NCBI RefSeq assembly: GCF_001439695.1
Contig: NZ_JYLL01000022.1
Span: forward strand, 30,027 to 94,026
DNA: 64,000 nt
Direction of reading: 5' to 3'
Origin: Pseudomonas veronii
GTDB lineage: Bacteria; Pseudomonadota; Gammaproteobacteria; Pseudomonadales; Pseudomonadaceae
Shown here one piece after another: positions 38,098 through 46,030 of the stretch. The translations under genes and the position numbers were made by a program. The notes under the pieces are model-generated. The model was given only the letters and a program-made list of their open reading frames with translations. It was not told the origin of the DNA and did no database searches. Position 1 is the first letter of the stretch, and the number at the start of each line of letters is the position of its first letter.

Positions 38098-38756
38098 GGC
38101 AAGGCCACCCGCTTTTCAATGTAGCGCCCGAATAACTCGATGGCGTAGTTGATGACAAAAAACAGAACACCCGCGAACAGGTAGAACTCCAGGGTCATGA
38201 AGGTGCGCGCGATCACCTGCTGGGTGCTGAGCAGCAACTCGGCGACACCGATCACCGACAGCAGGGTCGAGGCCTTGACGATTTCCGTGGAGGAATTGAC
38301 CCAGGTCGGCAAAATCTGCCGCAGCGCCTGGGGCAACAGCACGTAGCCCAGGGACTGGTGGAACGTCAGGCCAATCGCCTTGCCCGCTTCCATTTGCCCG
38401 CGGGGAATGGCCTGCAGCGCACCGCGCACGATCTCGGCGACATGGGAGCCGCAGAACAGTGTGAGCCCGACCGCACCGGCCTGGAACGCGCTGATCTGCC
38501 AACCGAGCGCCGGCAGCATGTAGAAACACGCCAGCACCAGCACAAACACCGGCGTGCCACGGATCAGGTCGACATACAGACGAAACGGCAGGCGCATCCA
38601 GAATCTGCCGTAGGTCAGGATCAACCCGGCGACGATGCCGATCAGGGTGCCGAAGATAATCGCCAGCGCCGAGACATAGACGCTGGCCTGGAACCCGGCC
38701 CAGAGGGTGTCCCGGGCGATCCACAACTCATGCAGCCAGCTGGGGGATTGGTACAT
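38094..38756 (-). CDS. Amino-acid-type ABC importer, permease 2
   Basis: 220 residues, about five membrane segments, of the HisM/GlnP group. The EAA motif is EAGKAIGLTFHQSLGYVLLPQALRQ read over two turns, with an intact Gly. It pairs with the permease just upstream (11-base gap). Confidence 0.93.
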   Translation of the reverse strand: MYQSPSWLHELWIARDTLWAGFQASVYVSALAIIFGTLIGIVAGLILTYGRFWMRLPFRLYVDLIRGTPVFVLVLACFYMLPALGWQISAFQAGAVGLTLFCGSHVAEIVRGALQAIPRGQMEAGKAIGLTFHQSLGYVLLPQALRQILPTWVNSSTEIVKASTLLSVIGVAELLLSTQQVIARTFMTLEFYLFAGVLFFVINYAIELFGRYIEKRVALP

Positions 38757-38767
38757 GCGAGCCTCTT

Positions 38768-39430
38768 CTAACGACGGATTGCCAGACGCTGCTCCAGGTA
38801 ACGCAGCAGCATGGCGATCAGGTAACAGGCGGCCACGTAGAGCGCGGTCGTAACCAGCCAGGTTTCAATCACCCGGTAGCTTTCGACGTTGATCTTGCGG
38901 GCGTAATAGGTCAGCTCCGGCACCGCGATCGCGGCGGCCAGCGAGGTGTCCTTGAACAGCGAAATGAAGTTGTTCGACAGCGCCGGCAGCACGTTGCGCA
39001 GCATCACCGGCACGGTGATATAGGCGCGGATCCGCCACTCGCCCAGGCCGATGGCCAACCCGGCTTCGCGCAAGCCCTTGGGAATATTCAGCAGCCCGGC
39101 GCGGAACACTTCGGTCAGGTAGGCACCGGCGTACAGCGACAGGGTGATGATGAACGACGGGATCTTGTCCAGGCGGATACCCAGGCTGGGCAAGGCGAAG
39201 TAGATCAACAGGATCAGCACCAGGATCGGCGTATTGCGCACCACCGTCACATACACCGAGGCCAACAGGCGCAGCGCGCGGTGCTTGGACAGCATGGCAA
39301 ACGCCATCAGCAGGCCGATCACGCAACCGATGGCGATCGACAGCAGCGCCAGTTCGAGGCCCAGCCACAGCCCCGCCAGCAAGGTGTCGAAGTCGCGCCA
39401 CACGGCGGCAAAGTTCAACTGATAGTTCAT
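38768..39430 (-). CDS. Amino-acid-type ABC importer, permease 1
   Basis: 220 residues, of the same HisM/GlnP fold with about five membrane segments (LGLELALLSIAIGCVIGLLMA; EAGLAIGLGEWRIRAYI in the coupling motif). It follows the binding protein by 52 bases and sits ahead of the second permease. The small hairpin-like GGGGCGCCG...CGGCGCCCC (39450-39471) between the two genes may raise binding-protein levels by stabilising its mRNA end. Confidence 0.92.
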   Translation of the reverse strand: MNYQLNFAAVWRDFDTLLAGLWLGLELALLSIAIGCVIGLLMAFAMLSKHRALRLLASVYVTVVRNTPILVLILLIYFALPSLGIRLDKIPSFIITLSLYAGAYLTEVFRAGLLNIPKGLREAGLAIGLGEWRIRAYITVPVMLRNVLPALSNNFISLFKDTSLAAAIAVPELTYYARKINVESYRVIETWLVTTALYVAACYLIAMLLRYLEQRLAIRR

Positions 39431-39482
39431 GGTCGACAGTACCTGATGGGGGCGCCGTTCGCGGCGCCCCGGTTTTCACGAA

Positions 39483-40331
39483 TCACTTGAACTCGACGGG
39501 GAAACCAATCGCCGGCTCCGGCAGGTCGACGCCGAACCATTGCTTGAACGAGGCCTTGTAGGTGGGGAATTCCACACCGGTCATGGCTTCGTGCAGTGCG
39601 GTGTTGACGAAGTTCAGCCAGTCCTGGTCGCCACGCTTGACCGCGCACGCGTAGGTTTGCGGGCTCCAGGCATACGCCGGGCTGCGGTAGCGCCCAGGGT
39701 TCTGCACCATCAGGTACTTGACCGAAGACTGATCGGTGGCGGCGGCATCGGCGCGGCCGGAGTTCACCGCCTGGTACATCAGGTCGACGCTGTCGTACTG
39801 GTCGACCTTGGCCTTGGGCAGCGCCTGGTGGACCAGTTCTTCGGCGTAGACGTTTTGCAGCACGGCCACGGTGACGCCGTCGCCAGCAGCCTGCAGGTCC
39901 TCGATTTCCTTGTATTTGCTGTTGTTCGGCAGCAGCAGGCCGACGCCTTCGCGGTAGTACGGCAAGGTAAACGCCACCTGCTGCGCACGGCTGGCGGTGA
40001 CGGTAATGAACTGGCAACTCATGTCGACTTTGTCGGTCAGCAGGTTGGGAATCCGCGCGTCGGAGGACTGCACCACAAACTCGACCTTGCTCGGGTCATT
40101 GAACAAGCCCTTGGCCACGATGCGGCCGATGTCGATATCAAACCCCTGCAACTTGCCATCCGCTCCCTGGAAGTGCCACGGCGCATTGGTACTGCCTGTA
40201 CCCACGATCAGATGCCCACGCTTGAGCACATCATCGAGCTTGCTACCCGCCGCCTGCACAGTGCTTGCGAGGGAAGCCGATGCGGCGAAGAGAAAAACAC
40301 ACGCTTTGAACACGGAAGGTCGGTGATGCAT
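39483..40331 (-). CDS. Amino-acid-type ABC importer, periplasmic binding protein
   Basis: 282 residues from the ATG at 40331 (GGAG eight bases ahead); a GTG three codons upstream is also possible. Signal peptide MHHRPSVFKACVFLFAASAS up to VQA, then SBP_bac_3 with DDVLKRGHLIVGTGSTNAPWH in two blocks, FDIDIGRIVAKGL and the hinge SVDLMYQAVNSGRADAAATD. This class usually binds polar amino acids; similar Pseudomonas importers have been linked to glucosamine/glucosaminate use, as I recall. It is the first gene of the locus. Confidence 0.88.
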   Translation of the reverse strand: MHHRPSVFKACVFLFAASASLASTVQAAGSKLDDVLKRGHLIVGTGSTNAPWHFQGADGKLQGFDIDIGRIVAKGLFNDPSKVEFVVQSSDARIPNLLTDKVDMSCQFITVTASRAQQVAFTLPYYREGVGLLLPNNSKYKEIEDLQAAGDGVTVAVLQNVYAEELVHQALPKAKVDQYDSVDLMYQAVNSGRADAAATDQSSVKYLMVQNPGRYRSPAYAWSPQTYACAVKRGDQDWLNFVNTALHEAMTGVEFPTYKASFKQWFGVDLPEPAIGFPVEFK

Positions 40332-40703
40332 GACAAGCACTCCAGGAATTGTGTATTCCGCTATACCGGAACTTAGTATGTAACAACGGAATAGACAGCA
40401 GAAAGTGTGCCATACGCACGAGTGGGAAAATAGGTTGTGAATAAACTCGTTTTAAATCAGCGATATAAACATTCATGCGGCACAAGGCGTATCGCCAGCA
40501 GGTGCAATCCCTCTGCTACCCAAGGCCCCACACTGTGGTGACAGGCTTACCTGGGTGCACCAGCCTGGCGTTACCGCGCACCGTGGCAGTGCGCGCACTT
40601 GAACGGGTTCTGACGGGCGTGCGAGCGACCTGTGAAGTTTGACAGTAGACGCAGGCGTTCTTCCCACCTAGCGTAAGCGCAGGTGCAACAGGGAGAAGCC
40701 CTC
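40332..40703. other. 372-base intergenic region
   Basis: The left 150 bases hold the AT-rich control region of the minus-strand importer, including the palindromes at 40345-40371. The rest, up to the thioredoxin-like gene, is GC-rich without an open frame I would support. It includes a short hairpin, GCGCAC-N7-GTGCGC (about 40577-40595). A small RNA cannot be excluded, but nothing clear is seen. Confidence 0.4.
40345..40371. promoter_or_regulatory. Overlapping GGAAT/TTCCG palindromes (candidate IclR-type operator)
   Basis: GGAAT-TGTGT-ATTCC (40345-40359) overlaps TTCCG-CTATAC-CGGAA (40356-40371), 14 bases upstream of the binding-protein start. IclR-family operators often have TTCC/GGAA-type half-sites. 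A further GGAAT lies near 40388. The location just upstream of the start could let a regulator block transcription. Confidence 0.5.
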
Positions 40704-41066
40704 GTGAACTACGTCAACGCGGTGGTTGAGGACAAGGCTGCGTTTGAACGGGAACTGAATACCCCGCAGCCTGTGTTTATCGTGTTCATGTCACATGACT
40801 GCACCGCGTGCAGTGACGCGATGCCGCGCTTCATGCGAATCAGCGAGCGTTACAAGGACCAGGCCAAAGTCTTGATCCTTGACTGCGTCAACACGCCCAA
40901 GCATCCGCGTGTCGACCGCATTCCGATGCTGCTGATCTACCGCGACCAGGTACTGCTCGACGCCCTCCCCGGCCTTGCCGAAGACGCGCTGGAAAGCGCC
41001 TTCAAGCGGTACACCCAAGCCTATCCGGCCACGCCTGTGGCACCGCCCCCCGGAAAACCTGCATGA
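40704..41066 (+). CDS. Thioredoxin-like protein with CTAC motif
   Basis: 120 residues from a GTG start with GGGAGAA upstream. No signal peptide. The redox motif is C33-T-A-C36 (FMSHDCTACSDAMP), not the WCGPC of thioredoxin, and RIPMLLIYRDQ gives the cis-proline region. The chain is a bit longer than thioredoxin with a Pro-rich tail. It is probably a cytoplasmic thiol-disulfide protein of unknown partner. Its last 46 bases overlap the 3' end of the convergent TerC-like gene. Confidence 0.72.
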   Translation: MNYVNAVVEDKAAFERELNTPQPVFIVFMSHDCTACSDAMPRFMRISERYKDQAKVLILDCVNTPKHPRVDRIPMLLIYRDQVLLDALPGLAEDALESAFKRYTQAYPATPVAPPPGKPA

Positions 41067-42364
41067 ACCGTGGCGTCCGGCAACTCGCCGGCAATGGACT
41101 CAAGAATATCGGTCATGCTCAACACGCCGATGAACTCACCGCACTCGTTGATCACGAAGGCGATGTGGGTCGAGGCCTGGCGCATCTGTTCCAGGGCGTT
41201 GAGGATCGAGCAACTCGCCAGCAAGTTGATCGCCCGGCGCGCCAGTTGCTCAAGGTCCGGTTCGTTGCCGGCCAGGTAATCCTTGAGCAATTCCTTCTTA
41301 TGCACAAAACCTAATGGCTCATCGACAGCACCGTTGCGGATCAACGGCAGGCGCGAGTAGGACGAACGCATCAGTTTCAGGCGGATAGTATCGCGATCGT
41401 CCGCCAAATCGATAAAGTCGACCTTGGCCCGTGGCGTCATCAAGCTGCGGATCGGCCGCGCGGCCAGTTGCAGCACGCCGCTGATCATTACGCGCTCACG
41501 TCGGTCGAACAGCGGGCCCTGAGTCACATCCGGCTCACCCAGCAGGTCAGCCACCTCTTCGCCCAGCTCTTCCTGCGCCAGACTGCGACCGCCGAGCAAG
41601 CGCATCACCGCATGGGCGGTGCGCTCACGCACGGGCAACACGCCTTGCGCCGACTTCTTGCGCCGGGCCCGGGCAATCTGGTTGAACACCTCGATCAGAA
41701 TCGAGAAACCAATCGCCGCATACAGGTAGCCTTTCGGAATGTGGAAGCCCAGGCCTTCGGCGGTCAGGGCAAAACCGATCATCATCAAGAAGCCCAGGCA
41801 CAGCATGATCACCGTCGGGTGCGCGTTGACGAAGCGGGTCAGCGGCTTGCTCGCGACGATCATCAGGCCGATGGAAATAATCACCGCGATCATCATCACC
41901 GCCAACTCATCGACCATGCCCACGGCGGTAATCACCGCGTCGAGGGAGAACACCGCGTCGAGCACCACGATCTGCGCGACGATCGGCCAGAACATCGCAT
42001 AAGCCACATTGCCCGAGCGTTGCGCCACATGGCCTTCAAGGCGTTCATGCAATTCCATGGTGGCCTTGAACAACAGGAACACACCGCCGAACAGCATGAT
42101 CAGGTCACGCCCGGAGAAGCTCTTGTCGAACACCTCGAACAACGGCTGGGTGAGGGTCACCAACCAGGAAATACTCGCCAGCAAGCCCAGGCGCATCAGC
42201 AAGGCCAGGGACAAGCCGATCAACCGCGCACGGTCGCGCTGCTCCGGCGGCAACTTGTCCGCCAGGATCGCGATAAACACCAGGTTGTCGATGCCCAGCA
42301 CCAGTTCCAACACAATCAACGTCAACAGGCCAAGCCAGGCCGTAGGGTCCGCTAACCATTCCAT
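41021..42364 (-). CDS. TerC family membrane protein with CBS domain pair, lacking the CorC tail
   Basis: 447 residues. The TerC domain (about 1-235) has seven or so membrane segments with the conserved acids in LELVLGIDNLVFIA and VVLDAVFSLDAVITAVG. A cytoplasmic CBS pair follows (about 300-425; MTPRAKVDFIDL, GVLSMTDILESIAGE). Related YoaE/YegH-type proteins go on into a CorC_HlyC domain and are about 520 residues; this one stops in a short Gly-rich tail (FPGGGATGVAG) that overlaps the neighbouring gene. Probably a metal (Mn2+ type) exporter; the truncation is noteworthy. Confidence 0.85.
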   Translation of the reverse strand: MEWLADPTAWLGLLTLIVLELVLGIDNLVFIAILADKLPPEQRDRARLIGLSLALLMRLGLLASISWLVTLTQPLFEVFDKSFSGRDLIMLFGGVFLLFKATMELHERLEGHVAQRSGNVAYAMFWPIVAQIVVLDAVFSLDAVITAVGMVDELAVMMIAVIISIGLMIVASKPLTRFVNAHPTVIMLCLGFLMMIGFALTAEGLGFHIPKGYLYAAIGFSILIEVFNQIARARRKKSAQGVLPVRERTAHAVMRLLGGRSLAQEELGEEVADLLGEPDVTQGPLFDRRERVMISGVLQLAARPIRSLMTPRAKVDFIDLADDRDTIRLKLMRSSYSRLPLIRNGAVDEPLGFVHKKELLKDYLAGNEPDLEQLARRAINLLASCSILNALEQMRQASTHIAFVINECGEFIGVLSMTDILESIAGELPDATVHAGFPGGGATGVAG

Positions 42365-42753
42365 TTATAGAGTCTCTTTATCGGTGTTCAGAATGCCGGG
42401 CACGGCAAAGCGCGGTCAGGGGACCGGGAAAGGGTTAACCATTGGAATACGAGGTGCTTCAGCGGGAACAGCGACAGCGGTTGTCTTGGAGAAAGACGAC
42501 TGGGGGGCTCCGAAAGGGCGTTCATGCAAGTCCTGAAATAACAAAAGGACCTCAATCCTACATTCGAAATACAAATTCCCTACAACACAAAACCATTACA
42601 AAACCTGTCCCCCCCCCCCCCCCTAACACCCCATGTGGGAGGGGGCTTGCCCCCGATGACGGTGTATCAGCCAGCATATGAGTAACTGAAAAACCACTAT
42701 CGGAAGCAAGTCAAATCGTCGCACCGCCCTCCCACACCTTGACCTGTGGCGTG
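42365..42753. other. 389-base intergenic region with a 15-C run
   Basis: Upstream of the TerC-like gene lies an AT-richer stretch, then a run of 15 C (42609-42623) and a REP pair (42633-42738). The run and REP separate the TerC-like gene from the SorC regulator, whose stop is at 42754. I see no credible open frame here. Confidence 0.6.
42633..42738. repeat. REP pair whose right arm carries a 17-base insert
   Basis: The left arm is a normal ATGTGGGAGGGGGCTTGCCC copy. The right arm, read on the minus strand, is GTGTGGGAGGG, CGGTGCGACGATTTGAC (42726-42710), then TTGCTTCCGATAG. The insert differs in one base from that at 29313-29329 and sits at the same place in the REP. Confidence 0.75.
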
Positions 42754-43734
42754 TCAGGCTTTACGGGTCGCTTCATCCAGCGCCAATATGGTATGAGCAT
42801 TCGTGACCGTGGTCGCAAGGGTGTTGATCACCCCCGACCGCAACGCCCCCAACGTGGCCGCCGCCTTGGTGTTCTCGCTGGCAATCGCCACCACATCCGG
42901 AATCCGGAACAACTCCTGCACCGTCAGCCCGATCACCCGCCCCTGGATGGCGTTGACCGCCGGCTGCCCGTGGATATCGATAAAGTCATACCCCATCATG
43001 TCGCCCACCGTGCCGGACAACCGCGCCTGGGCAATCTCCTGGGGCGAGAACCAGCCCATGCGTACCATGTTGCTGTTCTCGCTCATGTCGCCGATGCCGA
43101 TCAGCGCAATGTCGGCACGCCGCGCCCGATCGAGGGTCGAGCGCACCGTGTCGTTATTGATCAGCACGCCGCGCAGTTCCGGGTTGGCCACCAGGGCCGG
43201 CGCGTACAGGCTTTCACTCTCGCCGCCAAAGCGCAGGGCCAGGCGCCGGCAGATATGGTCGGGGTTCATGTATTCGCCAGCCTTGAGCGAACCGCCGATG
43301 GCGCAGACAAATGTGCAATTGCGCGTCACCGGCAGGAACACGTTATCGGCCACCGCGCCAACGTTACGGCCCATGCCCACGGCGACGATCATGCCGTCGC
43401 TCAAAGTCTTGTTCAGGTAATTGGCCACCAGGCTGGCGACGGCCGAGCGCTGGGTGTCGGGGTCGCTGTGGTCGACGGCGATCAGGGCACGGTCGAGCTT
43501 GAAGCGCTCCACCAAGGCGCGTTCCAGCTCATTGTTCATCGCCGGGTGCTGCAACACGCGCACTTCGACAATGCCTTCATCGCGCGCACGTTTGAGCAGG
43601 CGGCTGACTTTTGCCCGCGACAGGTCAAAGCGCTTGGCAATGGCTTCCTGAGTGACGTTTTCGAGGTAATAGAGCATCGCCACTTCGGTCATCTGATCGA
43701 TATCGCTGGCAATGCGCTGGCTACTGTCACTCAT
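42754..43734 (-). CDS. SorC/DeoR family sugar-responsive regulator
   Basis: 326 residues from the ATG at 43734; a GTG at 43767 with GGGAG very close is an alternative. The N-terminal HTH is about 10-65 (MLYYLENVTQEAIAKRFDLSRAKVSRLLKRARDEGIV in two helices), and the rest is a sugar-phosphate-binding domain (VAVGMGRNVGAVAD, IGIGDMSENSNMVRMGW, ASENTKAAATLGALRSG). It is divergent from the polyol importer and sits next to rpiB, so it likely controls both sides and responds to a tetrose or erythrulose phosphate. Confidence 0.9.
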   Translation of the reverse strand: MSDSSQRIASDIDQMTEVAMLYYLENVTQEAIAKRFDLSRAKVSRLLKRARDEGIVEVRVLQHPAMNNELERALVERFKLDRALIAVDHSDPDTQRSAVASLVANYLNKTLSDGMIVAVGMGRNVGAVADNVFLPVTRNCTFVCAIGGSLKAGEYMNPDHICRRLALRFGGESESLYAPALVANPELRGVLINNDTVRSTLDRARRADIALIGIGDMSENSNMVRMGWFSPQEIAQARLSGTVGDMMGYDFIDIHGQPAVNAIQGRVIGLTVQELFRIPDVVAIASENTKAAATLGALRSGVINTLATTVTNAHTILALDEATRKA

Positions 43735-43797
43735 GGGGACGGGCTTCCGTTTCGGCGTCAAAGGCACATTCTCCCGACTCTTGCCCCGCCACGTCCA

Positions 43798-44259
43798 CTA
43801 CTGATGCCCATCGCGCTCGATCGCATTGATGCGCGCGACCTTGGCCCCGGAACGCGCCGCCTCGAACTCCGAGGCCAGGAACGCAGTGACGATGCTCTTG
43901 GCCAGCTCGGCGCCGATCACCCGTGCGCCGATGGACAGGATCTGCGCATCGTTGCTCTTGCGCGCGCGCTCCGCCGAGTACGTGTCATGGGCCTGTGCCG
44001 CGCGAATCCCCAACACCTTGTTCGCCGAGATGGCCATGCCGATCCCGGTGCCGCATACCAGCACGCCCAGGCGCTGCTGCCCGGCATTGATGGCATTGGC
44101 CACGGCCAGCGCGATGTCCGGATAGAGCACCGGCGCGGTGGAATGGGTGCCGAAGTCGGTCACCGGGTAGCCCAGCGTCTCGATATGGCGCTTTAACAGC
44201 TCTTTGAGCTCAAAACCCGCTTCATCGCATCCGATAGCCACCGGGAAAGGTGTGTTCAT
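43798..44259 (-). CDS. rpiB: RpiB/LacAB-type sugar-phosphate isomerase
   Basis: 153 residues. The active-site motif VCGTGIGMAISANKVLGIRAAQAHD is split over a strand and helix but complete, including the catalytic Cys. RpiB-type proteins isomerise ribose 5-phosphate/ribulose 5-phosphate; in erythritol/threitol pathways relatives (DerI, EryI) turn erythrulose 4-phosphate into erythrose 4-phosphate. Its position with a polyol importer, dehydrogenases and a DhaK/DhaL kinase favours that role. It is transcribed with sorC, away from the transporter. Confidence 0.87.
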   Translation of the reverse strand: MNTPFPVAIGCDEAGFELKELLKRHIETLGYPVTDFGTHSTAPVLYPDIALAVANAINAGQQRLGVLVCGTGIGMAISANKVLGIRAAQAHDTYSAERARKSNDAQILSIGARVIGAELAKSIVTAFLASEFEAARSGAKVARINAIERDGHQ

Positions 44260-44291
44260 GGCGTCTGGCTCCGCTGCCGAGGTCGTACTTA

Positions 44292-44303
44292 TGACTGATC
44301 AGA
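44292..44303. promoter_or_regulatory. Candidate SorC operator, copy 1
   Basis: TGACTGATCAGA, which contains the palindrome CTGATCAG, lies 33 bases upstream of rpiB. The exact 12-mer returns at 44452. Confidence 0.5.
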
Positions 44304-44451
44304 TGATCACTCAGTGAAATATCGTTCAGTCATTTCGCGGGCATCACCCCCTCTCTGTCAAGCATGATTTAACTGACCCGGCAGTCAAAGCGGTCTAGAA
44401 AGGCGTTATTGGCGAAAAACATCAGAATCCCAGCTTTTACATGAAAGAGAT

Positions 44452-44463
44452 TGACTGATCAGA
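44452..44463. promoter_or_regulatory. Candidate SorC operator, copy 2
   Basis: TGACTGATCAGA lies 160 bases from copy 1 (start to start), ahead of the importer operon. It overlaps TTGACT (44451-44456), a possible -35 element with a weak -10 near 44473. Two copies 160 bases apart between divergent genes suit looping repression. Confidence 0.5.
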
Positions 44464-44542
44464 ATTTCATTTGATACACATATGCTCACAGCGAAACATG
44501 ACTGTGCGACCTAATAAGAATTCACAGCACGAGGACACGCCG

Positions 44543-46030
44543 ATGGCCACGCCATTACTGCTCCAGGCTGAACACGTCGCCAAGGCTTACGCCGGTATCC
44601 CTGCCCTGCGTGACGGGCGCCTCTCTCTGCGTGCCGGCAGCGTCCACGCCCTGTGCGGCGGTAATGGCGCGGGCAAGTCGACGTTCCTGAGCATCCTGAT
44701 GGGCATCACCCCGCGCGACGCCGGCACCATCCTGCTCAACGGCACAGCGGTGCAGTTCAACCGCCCGAGTGAAGCCCTGGCATCGGGGATCGCAATGATC
44801 ACTCAAGAGCTGGAACCCATCCCCTACATGACCGTCGCCGAAAATATCTGGCTGGGCCGAGAACCACGCCGCGCCGGCTGCATCGTCGACAACAAGGCCC
44901 TGAACCGGCGCACCCGCGAGCTGCTCGAAAGCCTGGAGTTCGACGTCGACGCCAGCAGCCCGATGCACCGCCTCAGCGTGGCGCAGATCCAACTGGTGGA
45001 AATCGCCAAGGCGTTCAGCCATGACTGCCAGGTGATGATCATGGACGAACCCACCTCAGCCATCGGCGAGCACGAAGCGCAGACCCTGTTCAAGGCGATC
45101 CGCCGCCTCACCGCCCGTGGCGCCGGCATCGTGTATGTGTCGCACCGCTTGAGCGAACTGGCGCAGATTGCCGATGACTACAGCATCTTCCGCGACGGCG
45201 CCTTCGTGGAAAGCGGGCGCATGGCAGATATCGACCGCGACCATTTGGTGCGCGGCATCGTCGGCCAGGAACTGACGCGCATCGACCACAAGGTCGGCCG
45301 CGAATGCGCCGCCGCCACCTGCCTGCAGGTCGACAATCTGAGCCGTAAAGGCGAGTTCCACGACATCAGCCTGCAACTGCGCCAGGGTGAGATCCTTGGC
45401 ATCTATGGCCTGATGGGTTCGGGGCGCAGCGAGTTCCTCAATTGCATCTACGGGCTGACGGTGGCCGATTCCGGCAACGTCACCCTGCAAGGCAAGCCCA
45501 TGCCGATCGGGCAGCCCAAGGCAACCATCGACGCCGGCATGTCGCTGGTCACCGAAGACCGCAAAGACAGTGGCCTGGTGCTGACCGGCAGCATTCTGTC
45601 GAACATCGCCCTGTCGGCCTACAAACGCCTGTCGAGTTGGTCGCTGATCAACGCGCGCAAGGAAACCCGCTTGGCCCAGGACATGGTCAAGCGCCTGCAG
45701 ATCAAGACCGCCTCCCTGGAACTGCCGGTGGCCTCAATGAGCGGCGGCAATCAGCAGAAAGTCGTGCTCGCCAAATGCCTGTCGACCGAACCGGTGTGCC
45801 TGCTGTGCGACGAGCCCACTCGCGGCATCGACGAAGGCGCCAAGCAGGAGATCTACCACCTGCTCGACCAGTTCGTGCGTGCCGGCGGCGCCGCCATCGT
45901 GGTGTCGTCGGAAGCCCCGGAACTGCTGCACTTGAGCGATCGCATCGCCGTATTCAAAGGCGGCCGGCTGGTGACCATCAGCACCGACACCGCCCTTTCC
46001 CAGGAAGCCTTGTTGAGTCTTGCCTCATGA
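44543..46030 (+). CDS. Ribose-type sugar/polyol ABC importer, double ATPase
   Basis: 495 residues from the ATG at 44543 (GAGGA nine bases ahead). Two ABC domains, RbsA/XylG type. The N-terminal half has Walker A GGNGAGKST and the LSVAQIQ signature variant; the C-terminal half has degenerate Walker A GLMGSGRSE but a complete MSGGNQQK signature and LCDEPTRGID. One catalytic and one degenerate site is normal here. Expected substrate is a tetritol, from the dehydrogenases downstream. Confidence 0.93.
   Translation: MATPLLLQAEHVAKAYAGIPALRDGRLSLRAGSVHALCGGNGAGKSTFLSILMGITPRDAGTILLNGTAVQFNRPSEALASGIAMITQELEPIPYMTVAENIWLGREPRRAGCIVDNKALNRRTRELLESLEFDVDASSPMHRLSVAQIQLVEIAKAFSHDCQVMIMDEPTSAIGEHEAQTLFKAIRRLTARGAGIVYVSHRLSELAQIADDYSIFRDGAFVESGRMADIDRDHLVRGIVGQELTRIDHKVGRECAAATCLQVDNLSRKGEFHDISLQLRQGEILGIYGLMGSGRSEFLNCIYGLTVADSGNVTLQGKPMPIGQPKATIDAGMSLVTEDRKDSGLVLTGSILSNIALSAYKRLSSWSLINARKETRLAQDMVKRLQIKTASLELPVASMSGGNQQKVVLAKCLSTEPVCLLCDEPTRGIDEGAKQEIYHLLDQFVRAGGAAIVVSSEAPELLHLSDRIAVFKGGRLVTISTDTALSQEALLSLAS

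Noticed and set aside
40473..40667. A 64-residue minus-strand open frame in the importer/thioredoxin gap
   Set aside because: No start site, no recognisable family and no coding-type composition.
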